From positions 135,039,580 to 135,103,579 of the forward strand of contig NC_080542.1 of assembly GCF_028640845.1 (NCBI RefSeq): DNA of 64,000 nt, read 5' to 3'. Of the stretch, positions 1-11,416 are shown in pieces (within the stretch, counting starts at the first letter, position 1; each line of letters starts with the position of its first letter). The stretch comes from Ahaetulla prasina (taxonomy: Eukaryota; Chordata; Lepidosauria; Squamata; Colubridae). The notes below the pieces were generated by a model. The model was not told the origin of the DNA. It saw nothing but the letters and a program-made list of their open reading frames with translations, and searched no databases. The position numbers and the translations under genes are program-made.

Positions 1-460
1 GCCTCCATTCAGAGCCCAAGAAAGAAAAACCCCGACTCCATAGGTTTAGAGCAAGGTACTTTTACTATGTAGAACTGAATGCAACAAAAGGAAAGCAAGA
101 TCCGAATAGTAGGAGTGACTTACACATGCATATCCCTCATAAATCCCTCCTCCCTCCAAAGGTCAAACAATCTAGTCCAATTCATTTCTTCTTAGGCTTC
201 ATGTGGTGTTCTTCCGGTGATCTCTGCTTGTCTGGTATGCAGAGTCCATTAGTGTCAGCCGCATTTTAGAGTTTGAATTCCTGGGTTTCAAAATGAGCCT
301 CCTCCCCCTTCCTATATGAAGCAATCTTAAAGGAACATTACCCCATTCCTAATACTTAACACTAAAGTAGCAATAAAACATTTAACTAAGCAATAAACAG
401 TAATAAAACAATTAAACACTTAACTAAGTAAATGAAACAATCAAGATTGCATGCTCTATC
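1..460. other. unassigned non-coding DNA
   Basis: No coding frame, tRNA or recognisable repeat terminus was seen. A pyrimidine-rich segment (150-330) precedes an AT-rich part with short near-repeats of 'taataaaacaattaa' type. It could be the edge of an old LTR, but nothing seen here proves that. Confidence 0.4.
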
Positions 461-525
461 TACTTACATCTATCCATCTATGTCTGTCTAGCCATCCATC
501 CATCCATCTACCTACCTACCATCAT
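461..525. repeat. imperfect CATC/CTAC microsatellite
   Basis: Tetranucleotide array of ATCC/ATCT/ACCT units, interrupted and therefore old. Confidence 0.75.
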
Positions 526-1251
526 TCATTTAGATGAATTCTGCAAACTCTCTTTTGATTCCATGCCAGCTGTAAAGCTATGGTTAATCAAATTTGAAAG
601 CCACCCAGACAAAGTTTCAGTGTCATACAGTGTTCTTTTAAAAGTGTTAAGGATGTCTACTTGATTTGGTTAGTGTTTTCCATTTAATATTGACATTTTG
701 CATAGATACTTCTGTAAAAGAGCTTTATGATGTATTCTGGTTTTCTTTGTTATGAAATAAATGTAGAAGGAGTACATGCTCAGTACTAGCTTTATAGATG
801 TAGGCACTTCTGAACACTGAAGTGGGCAGGCATTTAGTGCCTTCAGTGAAGTTGGCTTGATTGTATGTCAGCAAAAAGTCAAATGCTACTCTGCTGCTAC
901 TTAATTATCTTGGGTTTGAGAAAGCTGACTTGTTCCACAAAACGTCTACCAGAATAAAATTGTAACTTTCATTTCTGTGAACCTGGAGGAAGAAGCTATC
1001 AGTGCTTCCATTAAGATGAAGCATACTGTGGAAATGGCAGAATACCAAATCCTTGTGCCTTGTATAATTCACATTATTGCAATTGTGGCAAAGTTGCTTC
1101 TGGATTTTTGACTGGGAGTTGAATCATGGCAACTGGACTTCTTTTCTGAAAAGATGTCCAGTTTCCATGACTCAGCTTCCAACATGGATGACTGAGAATC
1201 TTCACCAATTTATTCCAAGTTCATTTCAAATTGTAGTTGGAGGGGTTATGG
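526..1251. other. unique-looking non-coding DNA
   Basis: No supported gene. Short open frames here lack similarity to known proteins, codon bias or splice context. Confidence 0.4.
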
Positions 1252-1483
1252 CAGGGTGAAATCCAGCAGATTCTGACAGGTTCTGGAGAACCGGTAGCAG
1301 AAATTTTGAGCAGTTCAGAGAATCGGCAGTGGAAATTTTGAGTAGTTCAGAGAACTGGCAAATACCACCTCTGGCTGGCCCCAGAATGGGGTGGGAATGG
1401 AGATTTTGCAATATCCTTCCCCTGCCACGCCCACCAAGCCATGCCCAAACAACTGGTAGTAAAAAAATTGGATTTCGCCACTG
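1252..1483 (-). mobile_element. hAT-type non-autonomous transposon (CAGTGGYG family)
   Basis: The ends are inverted: CAGGGTGAAATCC on the left and GGATTTCGCCACTG on the right. The interior holds repeated 'aaattttgagcagttcagaga' modules and a 'gggcgtggc' type segment. The same ends and interior occur at 10758-11028. Flanking 8-mers (ggttatgg / agtcctgg) match at 5 of 8 positions, so this is an old copy. Confidence 0.7.
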
Positions 1484-2191
1484 AGTCCTGGGTTGAACTC
1501 TTCTTTGACGTTTTGATTTAATGAGAGTAGAGGGAGAGTTTTAGACACAAGAATTCAGTTAAGTGAACCAGTTTGGAACGGATCATTCAATATATGTTTT
1601 GCATGAAGAAATTCTGAAGTTCAAGTTTTGATGTTTCTAGTTGAAAGCAGTCATTGATGGAAAATAAGTCAGTCGTTGGATCATTGCTTTTAGAGTGGCT
1701 GATAATGAACTAGATAGACAATCAGACTAACCAGATAGAGCATAGGTTTTTATATTCCTTTTTTTGGCCATCTATCGGTAATCAGTACCAATATTTATTA
1801 TTAGCCATATGCTATTTATTTGAACTAGGCCTTCAAGAGACATGCCATCATACATAATCTGAAGTTGTCCCCAGTATTTTCTACAGAAAACAGTTCCTTT
1901 GAAGTTTCGGGTTTTCACGAAAACAATTCCAGAGAATATTTTTTCTAGCAGAGGCCCATTTCTTACGAGAGAGGTTTCTTCTTCCATAAGGAGGAACCTG
2001 GAATTTCATTAGGGTGTGAAAATAATTTTCTGAGCTAAGGCAATGCAAGGACTGCCATTAGTGACAAATGAAAAACTGTGTTGTCCTATAAAATTATTTG
2101 AGGAGCTTTCACATAGTAAAATTATGTGATCACATTTGTTTTCTATTAAGCTACACCCACACATTGGTTCTTCTGATTCAAGAAAGGATAG
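1484..2191. other. unique-looking non-coding DNA
   Basis: AT-rich, with no gene or repeat that I can support. Confidence 0.4.
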
Positions 2192-2236
2192 AGGAGTGTG
2201 TGAGTGTGTGTGTGTCAGAGAGAGAGAGAAAGGGGG

Positions 2237-2273
<37 letters not shown>
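2192..2273. repeat. compound (GT)n-(GA)n microsatellite
   Basis: A GTGT run passes through a short G run into about 20 GA units. Open frames across it are low-complexity artefacts. Confidence 0.9.
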
Positions 2274-2276
<3 letters not shown>

Positions 2277-3654
2277 TTTTCCTCTAATAATAATTTGTAC
2301 CCAGTGCTCACACCTATTCTTTCATTATGTAAATAGGAGAAATGTGTAATTTTCCTGCGGTCACACACTCACACACGCACACAAAGACTCTGTTATGAAC
2401 AAAGACTCAAAGCATTTGCAAGTACTGATGTTAGATTGTGCACATCATTAGTATAAATGAGGTGGCAATTATGCCATCTGCGTTCAATTGCTCTTGGTCC
2501 AAATCCTTTCATCACCTTTTCCAAAATGAACATCTTTTGAGGTGTTTTGTTTGTAAAAAGTCAGTGCATCTTTAGTCTATTTAAAGATACTAAAAAATGA
2601 ATATAGATTTCATTGTAAAAAAATGACTGCCTGCTTGGATTTTCCCGTTTGATTCAAAATAAAAAAGAAAACATCATCATTACATACACCAGATCACATT
2701 TCTCAGACTGAATTTTTAAATAAGATTCTTTTCTCTAATTTGCCTTGGGTAATTTTATTCATTGTACTTTGTTTTGCCTGACATGATAGTTTGCAAAGTA
2801 GTTGCATAATACAATCACTCCATATGGGTTCAGATGGGTCCTGTCAACTGTGGTTTTTTTTTTTAATATAAATGTGAAGATAACGTTTGGTCATCGTCAG
2901 ATTTATGTCTTGCATTTTCTCCAGAAGTGCAAGTCAACTCACAGGGAGATCCTTTTCAATTTATTCTCTCAAAAACAATCCTGTGAGAAAGGTTGTTCTG
3001 AGAAGCTGTGACTGGACCAAAGCTACCAAATGAGCTTCCATCAGTGAAGGTAGACTGAAATGGCATGTCTCTGATCCTTAACCCTGCAGTCTCCAGCCTT
3101 TGAACCTTTGTGTTGAGGGAAAGAGGAGAAAGTTACGCATGAGTGTAGGTGAGAGAGCGCAACTCTAGTTGCATAATCAGTGGGCAAGCACGCCAATTGC
3201 TTGCACAAATGGAGCAGCACACACACACACTCACACACTCGCTGTGCACACAAGTGGATCTTGAACATGAGCCCATGCTTGCCCACCTATTCCATGGCCT
3301 GATTCTGAACAGGTTGCAGCCTGGAGGTTGGGGAACTTTGCCTCAACCAACATCCACACCTAAGAAAATATCTTAGAGTAAAGATGTCTCCACAATGTGT
3401 ATAGAGCAGGGGTTCCCAACACCCAGGCTATTGTGGCCTATTCGCAACCAGGCTGCAAGCCAGCACACATGCATGCCCACATCTCGACTTGCATGAGGAG
3501 GCACACACATGCACGCACGCAGCTCAACTCGCAGTTGAGCTATGCAATCATGTGCCGCAACCCCACCACTCGCATGAGTTGAGCTGCATGTGCCTGTTGC
3601 TTGTGTGGCCTGGTTCCCCTCTCTCCTCCCCAGTTGGACCCTGCTGATATAGAA
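2274..3654. other. non-coding DNA with a short (CA)n
   Basis: Mostly unique-looking. A (CA)n run sits near 3220-3240. The stretch 3400-3620 is rich in CACACATGCA-like words, resembling the interior of the hAT elements, but no ends were found. Confidence 0.4.
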
Positions 3655-4225
3655 GAAGTCACAAGAAGAGGGAGTCGAGCTATTCTCCAAAGCACCTGAG
3701 GGCAGGGCAAGAAGCAATGGGTGAAAACTAATCAAGGAGAGAAGCAAAATAAAATTAAGGAGACATTTCCTGATAGTTAGAACAATTAATCAGTGGAACA
3801 GCTTTCCTCCAGAAGTTGTGAATGCTCCAACACTGGAAGTTTTAAAGAAGATGTTGGATAACCATTTGTCTGAAGCAGGGGTGAAATGCTCCCAGTTTGG
3901 ACCAGTTCACCCGACCGATAGCTATGGCAACTGATGGTTTGGAGAACTGGTAGTGATGGCAGCACAAGGCTCCTCCCACCCATCCAGTCATCAGGTTAAA
4001 CCAGGAAGTAACCTGTTTTTACCCTCTACACATGTGCAGAAGGGTTTGCACATGCGCAGAGGGCCCAAGTGTGCATGTGATGCATGCACGTGCACAAGCA
4101 AAGAGAGAGACCATGTGGGGCGCGTGCACTTCCAAACCGGTGGTCACCCCTGATCTGAAGTGGTGTAGAGTTGGACTAGAAGACCTCCAAGATCTTTTCC
4201 AACTCTGTTATTCTAAGTATAGGAG
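3655..4225 (+). mobile_element. CR1-type LINE 3' fragment, split by a hAT element
   Basis: Conceptual translation matches the C-terminal tail of CR1/jockey-clade reverse transcriptase (LFSKAPEG.., KLIKERSN-like, FLTVRTIN-like, then EVVNAPTLE-like and FKKMLDNHL-like). The 3' part resumes at 4161 with 'gagttggactagaagacctccaa'-type sequence typical of the element's end. It is interrupted at 3876-4152. It has multiple lesions and no function is expected. Confidence 0.75.
3876..4152 (+). mobile_element. hAT-type MITE nested in CR1
   Basis: 277-bp element starting CAGGGGTGAAATGCTCC and ending in CACCCCTG. It is flanked by an 8-bp duplication with one mismatch (GTCTGAAG / ATCTGAAG). The insertion cuts a CR1 fragment whose two halves resume on either side, so it is younger than that CR1. 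Confidence 0.85.
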
Positions 4226-5807
4226 ATTTATCACAGAAGATTGGGTATCAGGAATGAGCAAAAAGAAGAGGCTTACCTTTCTAATAAATGATTATTTTGG
4301 TGGAGAGAAAAAGGGAATTTTGTGCAGGGAGGAACATGATAGTCAAAGCAAGCTGCGAAGAACAATGAGAAGAACTCTTATAAGACATCGCCATTGCTAT
4401 ATGGCCTCCCAATTCATAAAAATATGGTATAAAACAATAAAAACAATCTATAAAAGCACCATTAAATCTATATCTGCCATTCCCAAGACAAGGCAGATAG
4501 TCTGGGGATCAACAAAGAAAATTATTTGACCGATTCTTGAAGTTGTTCTACTTGCTTCTGCCTGACAGGTTATGAATTCCATACACAGTTTAATCACAAT
4601 TATGTGAAGTACTTCCTTTTACTTATCCTGTGTTCCCCTGTTAGCTTTACTCAATGATTCCAGGTTCTGTGTCATCTTGATTCAGTTGATATAAATTGTG
4701 TTTGCCTCATTGAACAAAGAACATCATTGGCTGAACATAGGATATCTTTGACTCCTATCAAAAATACTGTCGAAACCTCAACTGGACAATGTTGATCTGG
4801 AAGCTACATCTTTCACCTCCCATTAAAGCAGAGGGTTTGGGGTTTTTTTGTGTTGGCCTTTACATCTCATTTCCCTTGTAGCATCCACAATCTTATAGCA
4901 TGTTGGGTATTGGATACAGATAGATGACCTGTCTGAGTCTATAAATAATGCAGCCATGTCTCTTTGATTAATGCCATTCGAAAGATCTTTCTTGCTGGTC
5001 TCTCCAACTGGTTTTATAAAATCTTCTCTAATCCCATATATGATGAGTGGGAGAAAGGAGAAGAAGAGGAAATAAAATGACCATTTGGGTAGAAATTAGG
5101 GCTAACCATATGGAAAGAGACAAGATTATGTATCAATGAAGGATGATCCAGCAGAGTAATAAAGGAATATATAATCACTACATGAAAATATTGGAAGATT
5201 ACTAACTAAGAATGTCTGCACTGAGTACCATATTTGTCAGAACATTCTATGCAGAGTTAAGTGATAATTTTTGCTTATTCTCCTGATGTGCTCTGTTCCA
5301 CCTCTATAATCCTTCTTATTGTCTTTTCTCTAACTATATATGGTTAATAGATACTTACTGAAAGCAGGGCCTTTTCTATTGTGACACCCACCTTCACAGT
5401 TTAGTTCATTGTAAGAAGGTCTAGATCCAAATGTTACCTTCACTCCCAGTTCCCAATAACCTTTGAAGTTATTAGATTCTGTATTATTGTATTCTGCTTT
5501 CGTTCTCTTGTTTTCTTTTTGTTATGAATTGAGTTTATAGATAAATCATGGAGGTTTAAATTTTGTTGTAAGTCCTTATAACAAAATTCAATGATCAAAT
5601 CTAAAAACATATACAAGTCATGTTGACGCTCTATATATGAATAAACACTGAATGTATGAAGGGATATGAAGGCTTGCACATTAAAATAGAAGAAGAAAAA
5701 ACACCTAGTTTCAGCTTGAGAACTGATTAGATGGGGTGGAGGTGGAAAATTGCTTCCACTGCCCCAATACAGTGGCAGCTGCCCCAGTTCAGCTTTATCA
5801 CTGGGTT
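4226..5807. other. unique-looking non-coding DNA
   Basis: No supported gene, RNA or repeat terminus. The open frame near 4032-4529 merely runs from the hAT element through the CR1 remnant into this DNA and is not considered a gene. Confidence 0.45.
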
Positions 5808-6075
5808 TTTTGTTTTTTTTTTTGGAATTTATATCCTGTCCTTCTCCGAAGACTCAGGGCGGCTTACACTGTGTTAAGCAATAGTCTTCATCCATTTGCA
5901 TATTATATACAAAGTCAACTTTTATTGCCACCAGCAATCTGGGTCCTCATTTTACCTACCTTATAAAGGATGGAAGGCTGAGTCAATCTTGGGCCTGGTG
6001 GGACTTGAACTTGCAGTAATTGCAAGCAGCTGTGTTAATAACAGACAGACTTAGTCTGCTGAGCCACCAGAGGCC
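5808..6075 (-). mobile_element. tRNA-derived SINE with CR1-like tail
   Basis: Reverse orientation. The head (right end, 'ctgagccaccagaggcc') is a pol III tRNA-like promoter region. The body contains 'gactcagccttccatcctttataaggt'-type sequence. The 3' tail (left end) is 'cgccctgagtcttcggagaagg', the same end as the CR1 LINEs here, followed by poly-T in this strand. A plus-strand copy lies at 34853-35111. Sharing the LINE 3' end suggests mobilisation by CR1. Confidence 0.8.
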
Positions 6076-6651
6076 TGTATGTGTTTATGAATGACTTGCA
6101 TTTTCTAGTCCTAAATATATCTCACAGTGAAGTATATTTATTTAATTAATTTAATTTTGGAGTGATGAATGTGGTCATGTTTAATAGCTGAGAACATCTT
6201 GACATTTAGTAGTTCAGAATATCTCCTTGTGCAATCATTGCTACTATTTTCAACCCCATTGCTCACTTTGTTAGCAAGTTGTTCTTTACCAATCTATTCA
6301 TCTCATACCATAAAGCCCCTTTATACAATGTTATTTGTTGTGTTCTTTTGTGGCTTCCAAACACACTTGTTTTAAGCCTGGTAAATATTAAGGCATCCAT
6401 GTCATCCCATAGCTCTCTTGAACCTTCTGCTGGAGGTCACCCTTGTTGGCTCAGTAATGGAGGATGCTCCTCATAGAAGCTTCATCTGGCCCTTGACTGT
6501 GATATAATTTTAGTGTAATGGAGAACAATGTGTGGTTCTCTAAGGAGTGCTAGCAGTCCTGTTGTGGACTTCATGAAAATAGATAGGAGGAAAGACAAGA
6601 AAATCGGGAACTCTGTTTATAAGGGACAATATTTGTAGCTCAAGGTTAAAA
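6076..6651. other. unique-looking non-coding DNA
   Basis: No gene or repeat that can be supported. Confidence 0.4.
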
Positions 6652-6693
6652 TGAAGGGTTCTTGGTATTCTCTGAGGTGGTTGTTTTCTTGCA

Positions 6694-6728
6694 GATGTTT
6701 CATTATCCAAACTAGGTAACATCATCAG
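6694..6728 (-). ncRNA. hammerhead ribozyme-like core, family B left arm
   Basis: On the minus strand: CUGAUGA, hairpin, GAAA, then CAUC. The expected CGUC has a G-to-A change that breaks the two-base-pair helix III, the usual outcome of CpG decay. Probably inactive. Confidence 0.5.
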
Positions 6729-6771
6729 TGCTTGTACTAGCATCAGATCAGTGCTCATACTAGGAGTAGCA

Positions 6772-6806
6772 CTGATGATATTACCTAGTTTGGATAATGA
6801 AAAGTC
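6772..6806 (+). ncRNA. hammerhead ribozyme-like core, family B right arm
   Basis: CUGAUGA at 6772-6778, a partly paired helix II around loop UAGUUU, GAAA at 6799-6802, then AGUC. Helix III is damaged relative to the 51.9-kb copy. Likely inactive. Confidence 0.5.
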
Positions 6807-6933
6807 TTCAAGAAAACAGCCATGATCAGAGAACACTGGGGACCCATCAGCTCTGTTTATCTCTTATTTTTCTGGATCCCAGTTTCTGCAACCCAAGTTT
6901 CTATATACTTATACTTTATTTATAAGTATAAAT

Positions 6934-7440
6934 AATGGCTTAGGGCCTGGGTACTTACGGGACCACCTACTGTTACCTTATTCCTCCCACCGACCCATAC
7001 ACTCACATAGAGAGGGACTTCTCAGGGTGCCGTCCACCAAACAATGTCAGCTGGCGGCCCCCAGGGGAAGATCCTTCTCTGTGGGGGCTCCTACCCTCTG
7101 GAACAAACTTCCCCCTGGTTTACGCCAAATATCTGACCTTTGGACCTTTCGCCGCAAATTGAAAACGTATTTATTTATTCGTGCGGGGCTGGCTTAAATT
7201 TTGTTGTATTTTAAATTTATATTTTATATTTCTAAATTTTATATGAATTTTAATGGGTTTTTAGAATTTTAAATGTTTTAAAGTTTTTCGGTCAAATTGT
7301 ATAATAAGTTTTTTAATTTTGTTTTATTGTATATTGTATTGTTTTGGGGTTTTTATTCTGGCTGTACACCGCCCTGAGTCCTTCGGGAGAAGGGCGGTAT
7401 AGAAATCTAATAAATAATAATAATAATAATAATTTATATT
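6934..7440 (+). mobile_element. CR1 LINE 3' end with (AAT)n tail
   Basis: It encodes the last ~85 residues of the CR1 reverse-transcriptase frame (GPGYLRD.., HRPI.SHREGLLRVPS, FSVGAPTLWNKLPPGLRQ), with a stop near 7196. An AT-rich 3' UTR follows, then the terminal hairpin 'ccctgagtccttcgggagaaggg' and an (AAT)n tail. It is 5'-truncated, as most LINE copies are. Same family as the long copy at 26632-29875. Confidence 0.85.
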
Positions 7441-7756
7441 TATACTATATTTATAGTAGGTATCACTATAGGTTCCAAGCAATTCTTAATGAAATGGTTA
7501 GCAGTAAAGTCAACTTTTTCTGAAGCTTGCCAACCTGTAACAATGCCCCCTCCCTATGCACTCTGCATCACAGGGTGATGTTAAGCATGGCCAAAGGTGC
7601 CCCCATACATGGTGAAAATACAGGGCAAAACAAAAGAAGACCAGGCAGCATCCCAGGGGAACCAAGAACACATCTTAGGCTACTGGTGAGAATCTATTAT
7701 GGTGGGAAAATACAAAGTTATAGAATCATGGCAGTTTTCTTTTGTCTAACAAATTA
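7441..7756. other. unassigned non-coding DNA
   Basis: Nothing recognisable. Confidence 0.4.
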
Positions 7757-8713
7757 ATAGTTGGAAGGGACCTTGGAGATCTTCAAGTCAACACCCTGCT
7801 CAGTCAGGAGACCTACCACTTGACAAATGGTTGTCCAATTCCTTCTTAAAAGCCTCTAATGTTGGAGCACCCACAACTTCTGATGGCAAGTTGTTCCACT
7901 TGTTCATTGTTCTTACTGTCAAGAAGTTTCTCCTTAGTTTTAGGTAGCTTCTCTCTTTGTTCAGTTTCCATCCATTGTTTCTTGTCCTGCCTTCTGGTGC
8001 TTTGGAAAATAGGCAGACCCATTCTTCTTTGTGGTAGCCCCTCAAATATTGGAACACTGCTATCGTATCAAGCCAAGTTTTTGTTTTCACTAGACTAAAC
8101 ATACCCAGTTCTTGCAAACATACCCAGACTAAACTAAACATACCCAGACTAGACTAAACATACCCAGTTCTTCATATATTTTAACCTTGAGCCTCCCAAT
8201 CGTCTTTGTCGCTCTTTTCCACAGTCTAAACAACTTTTTAAATATTATGGTGACCAAAATTGGGTGCAGTATTCCAAGTGTGGGCTTACCAAGACATTAT
8301 AAAGCGATAGTATCACTTCTTGTGATCTTGATTCTATCCCTCTGTTAATACACCCTAGGCCTGCGTTGCTGCAGCACATTTCTGGCTCATATTTAATTGT
8401 CTATTATAGGAATGTCAAACTCGTGGCCTTTGGGCCAGATGCCTCACACGCTGGCCACGCCAACCCCTGGTTTAGGGGAGGAAAGTCATGATATGTCACG
8501 TGACAACAACAGGATGCCACGAGTTTGACATCCTTGGTCTACTAGGACTTGAAGATCCCTCTTGCAGTTACTGCTGTTGAGCCATTTTTCACCTAATCAA
8601 TGCTTGTATTTTTGGTTTTTCATCTCTTTTTCGTGGAAAAAAACCCTTACTTTTTCTACATTGAATTTCATTTTGTTAGATAGGGCATAGTCTATTGAAG
8701 AGTTATCTCAATT
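7757..8713 (-). mobile_element. CR1-type LINE fragment, second family, split by a hAT element
   Basis: Read on the minus strand, 7800-8141 encodes the CR1 C-terminal tail (TIAVFQYLRGYHKEEWVCL, RTRNNGWKLNKERS, FLTVRTMNKWNNLPSEVV). The 3' end (7757) has the 'gttggaagggaccttggagatc' type terminus. The reading frame upstream is decayed. The fragment is interrupted at 8407-8536 and resumes to about 8713. A small tandem duplication of 'taaacatacccagacta' lies at about 8095-8163. Confidence 0.75.
8407..8536. mobile_element. hAT-type MITE (GTGTCAAACTC family) nested in CR1
   Basis: 130-bp element with inverted ends ATGTCAAACTCGTGGC / GCCACGAGTTTGACAT. It is flanked by GTCTATTA / GTCTACTA, an 8-bp duplication with one mismatch. 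The larger copy at 55225 has the same left end. Confidence 0.8.
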
Positions 8714-9544
8714 TGCATTCACACACACCCCATTTTTTTAGTGCTTTACACAGAAAGTAGTGAGGCACTGCTATTTCATCCACTTTGGAGCAGGCTTCCA
8801 GTTCTGCGGCTTATTGATTTGCTGACAGTTATTACAGCAACTTCTATTACTTATCATTTGTACGTCTGCTACCCGAAGTCATCACATTAGCAAACATGTG
8901 TAATTGTTTTGCATCTCAATGAAGGTTTGTGTTTTTCAGGCTGAAAGCCGTAGGGTTGTGGGAACACATGTCATCATTTTCCGATCCATCAAGCCTCCTT
9001 TTTCATTCAAATGAATCCCACCTTTATCAATGATTAGAAGCCTGCTCATTTCTCCACTTAGCATCTGATTTAATGTTGTCCTTTGAGAATCGTAATGTCA
9101 TCTAACAAGAGCTGGAAAGAGATGCTTTGCTGTTATTGAAAGCCTCTGGTACATCAAGAATGGAGCCAGCTAAGATTTTTTCACCCTGTTTATGACCTGA
9201 CTCCAAATGATACACTCTGCTGGAAAGAAAGTAATTTAATGCCCATTATTATCATATAATCCTGAGCCTTCTTTTGAAGCCATCAGCTTCAAAACCCAGC
9301 AGTAGCCGTATAAGTTCATTTGAAAACATTATCTAAGCTTTTATCCTCCCCCTCCAAGAGAGAAATACCTGTTTTCTACCAAACTCCTTTCTCCTTGCAT
9401 GCCTAAATTAACCACATTTTTTTTCCTTATAAGTGACAACAACAAAATATTTTCAGATTCAGAGGGATGTGTAAGCAGAAAAAGCAAAAAGGAAAAGCAG
9501 AAGAAGAAATCTACTAATTAAATTACTTAGATCCTTAAGAACCA
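8714..9544. other. unique DNA, candidate conserved non-coding block
   Basis: No repeat family or coding frame. The stretch 8850-9350 has balanced composition and lacks low-complexity decay. It holds homeobox-like ATTA cores and a 'tttcattcaaatgaatcc' octamer-like palindrome. Any regulatory role is a guess from appearance only. Confidence 0.35.
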
Positions 9545-9554
9545 TTAAAAACCT

Positions 9555-9920
9555 TAAAAAGTAAAGGTAAAGGTTCCCTTCGCACATACGTGCTAGTCAT
9601 TGCTGACTCTAGCGGGCGGTGCTCATCTCCGTTTCAAAGCCGAAGAGCCAGTGGTGTCCAAAGACGTCTCCGTGGTCATATGGCCGGCATGACTCAATGC
9701 CAAAGGTGCATGGAACGCTGTTACCTTCCCACCAAAGGTGGTCCCTATTTTTTCTACTTGCATTTTTACGTGCTTTCAAAACTGCTAGGTTGGCAGAAGC
9801 TGTGACGAGTAACTGGAGCTCACCCCGTTACACGGCAACACTAGGGATTCGAACCGCTGAGTTGCCAACCTTTCAATCAACAAGCTCAATGTCCTAGCCC
9901 CTGAGCCACCGCGTCCCATT
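9555..9920 (-). mobile_element. Sauria-type SINE, near full length
   Basis: Minus orientation. The tRNA-like head is at the right (box B complement 'gggattcgaacc', then 'gagccaccgcgtccc'). The body includes 'tggccggcatgactcaatgcc'. The 3' tail at the left is 'taaaggtaaaggttccc', the end shared with BovB/RTE LINEs. It is flanked by a perfect 10-bp duplication, TTAAAAACCT, at 9545-9554 and 9921-9930. Sauria SINEs are known squamate elements mobilised by BovB-type machinery. Confidence 0.85.
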
Positions 9921-9930
9921 TTAAAAACCT

Positions 9931-10692
9931 CACAAACTGTTTAATTCATTGACGGCAGTTAGCCTATTTCTGCTGACATGTTAATGTGTCTGTAAAGTAA
10001 AGTATTTTAACTATTATTAAATCATTAACTACTTTTTGTTGTTGAAGCATTCCACCAATTGTTATAATGATGGAATGCTTTACAATTGGGATGAAGATGG
10101 AAATATGTATTGCTGGAGACATATTATTATTTTTCAAATAATCCTTTGGGGCTGCTTTCTGGAGACCAGAGTTCATCCTATAGATTAGTCCTTAATCTAG
10201 GAATTGGGAGAGAAGACTTTTCAGTTGCTTGGAAGTAAACTGGGTATTTCTCTAACCTATTGTCTAAGGTGCTAAATTTAAAGGAGAAAAATAATCATGC
10301 AGTGCAAGAATATGTGCTGAGTGCTCAGAGAATTCTGCCCTGGCTTTTTCTTGTAACATTGGGAAAAGTCATCAACACTATTAAGTGACATGGACCAATG
10401 ATTTGGAATGAATGAATTCCGTTTCCTATGTTCTAAAGGACTTTACATTAAAAAGGAATTTTTTTCTAGGAATCCTTGCCATCCAAACTTTCACATACTG
10501 TGCATGCTATCTGGGTGAAATTGTGGGAGTTGAAGTCCACATATCTTGTAATTGCTGAGAAACATTGTTCTAGACTATTGCAGAAATCAGAAATTTAGTA
10601 GCAAAGGCCTCCTTTCTCTTCATGACATTATGCTTATTTTGAAAGATGACAATGTCATATAGAAGCTTGGATAACTCATTTTCCAAATATAG
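9931..10692. other. unique-looking DNA with a MITE remnant
   Basis: No gene. About 10518-10571 carries 'gtgggagttgaagtccacat' and 'gagaaacattgttctag', a half of the palindromic hAT family found complete at 22445-22602. Confidence 0.45.
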
Positions 10693-11416
10693 GCAGTCCT
10701 TGACGTATGACTGATTACTTAGCAACCATTTGAAACTAAGACAGACTTCCCCAGAACCAGTGGTGGGTTTCAAATTTTTTTACTACTGGTTCTGTGGGTG
10801 TGGCTTGATGGGCGTGGCAGGCAAAGGATACTGTAAAATCTCCATTCCCACCCCACTCCAGGGGAAGGTTACTACAAAATCCCCATTTCCTCCCGATCAG
10901 CTGGGGCTTGGGAGGCAGAGAATACATGGGGGTGGAGCCAGTCAGAATTTTTACTATTTTTACTATTCAAAATTTCTGCTACTGGTTCTCCAGAACTGGT
11001 CAGAACCTGTTGAAACCCATCTCTACTGAGAACTACTTACAACCTAGTTTTGAAGTTCCAAGGGATGCCCGCCCCAAGACATGTGACTGTCTTTTGAGTA
11101 CTTGGCAACAGGTAAGCATTTACAGCCATCTGCCAAAATCCATAATCATATTACCACAATTTTATTTATTTTTATTTTATTTATCTGTAGAAAACCAGTA
11201 TTTTCTTCCAGTTTTTGGCAAAAAAGAAAATCACCTTTGGTTTGCTTAAGTGATTAACAACCACTTTAATTGTGGCTGATTTAACAACCACTTGATGATT
11301 GCTGCAAAAAAAGAATCATAAAATTATGATGCAGTCATGTGGGTAACTCATTTACTGACTTACAACCATAATTCTGGGCTCAATGAGTGTCCTAAGTTGA
11401 GAGTTATCTGTACATA
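10693..11416. mobile_element. MITE of the 'gtcctcaacttatgacc' family, split by a hAT element
   Basis: Starts 'cagtccttgacgtatgac' and ends 'gtcctaagttgagagttatctgta', roughly inverted termini. This family recurs about a dozen times in the window (16548, 19891, 21840, 24266, 33075, 44832, 48757, 57085 and others). It is non-coding. The superfamily is not determined. Confidence 0.65.
10758..11028 (+). mobile_element. hAT-type MITE (CAGTGGTGGG family)
   Basis: Left end CAGTGGTGGGTTTCAAA, right end TTGAAACCCATCTCTACTG. The interior contains 'gggtgtggcttgatgggcgtgg', as at 1252-1483. No clean 8-bp duplication is visible; only 'agaac' is shared by the flanks. It lies inside the MITE at 10693-11416. 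Confidence 0.75.

Larger units (their letters stand above)
6652..6842. mobile_element. inverted Penelope-like repeat, family B
   Basis: Two oppositely oriented copies of one terminal repeat. The left arm ends 'ctaggtaacatcatcagtgct' and the right arm begins 'agcactgatgatattaccta'. Outer ends read 'ttctctgag..tggttgttttcttgca' and its complement. Each arm carries a hammerhead-like core. A related single copy is at 51840-51935 and a decayed pair at 38015-38165. Assignment to Penelope-like elements rests on the ribozyme and the inverted layout, not on a coding region. Confidence 0.6.

Noticed and set aside
4032..4529. 165-codon plus-strand protein
   Set aside because: It crosses a hAT element, a CR1 remnant and unique DNA, with no domain and no conserved start.
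9555..9920. Genuine tRNA gene
   Set aside because: Only a box-B-like head of a SINE; no cloverleaf, and a BovB-type tail with target duplications.
10750..11036. Clean 8-bp duplication around the hAT element at 10758
   Set aside because: Only five shared bases and out of register; not claimed.
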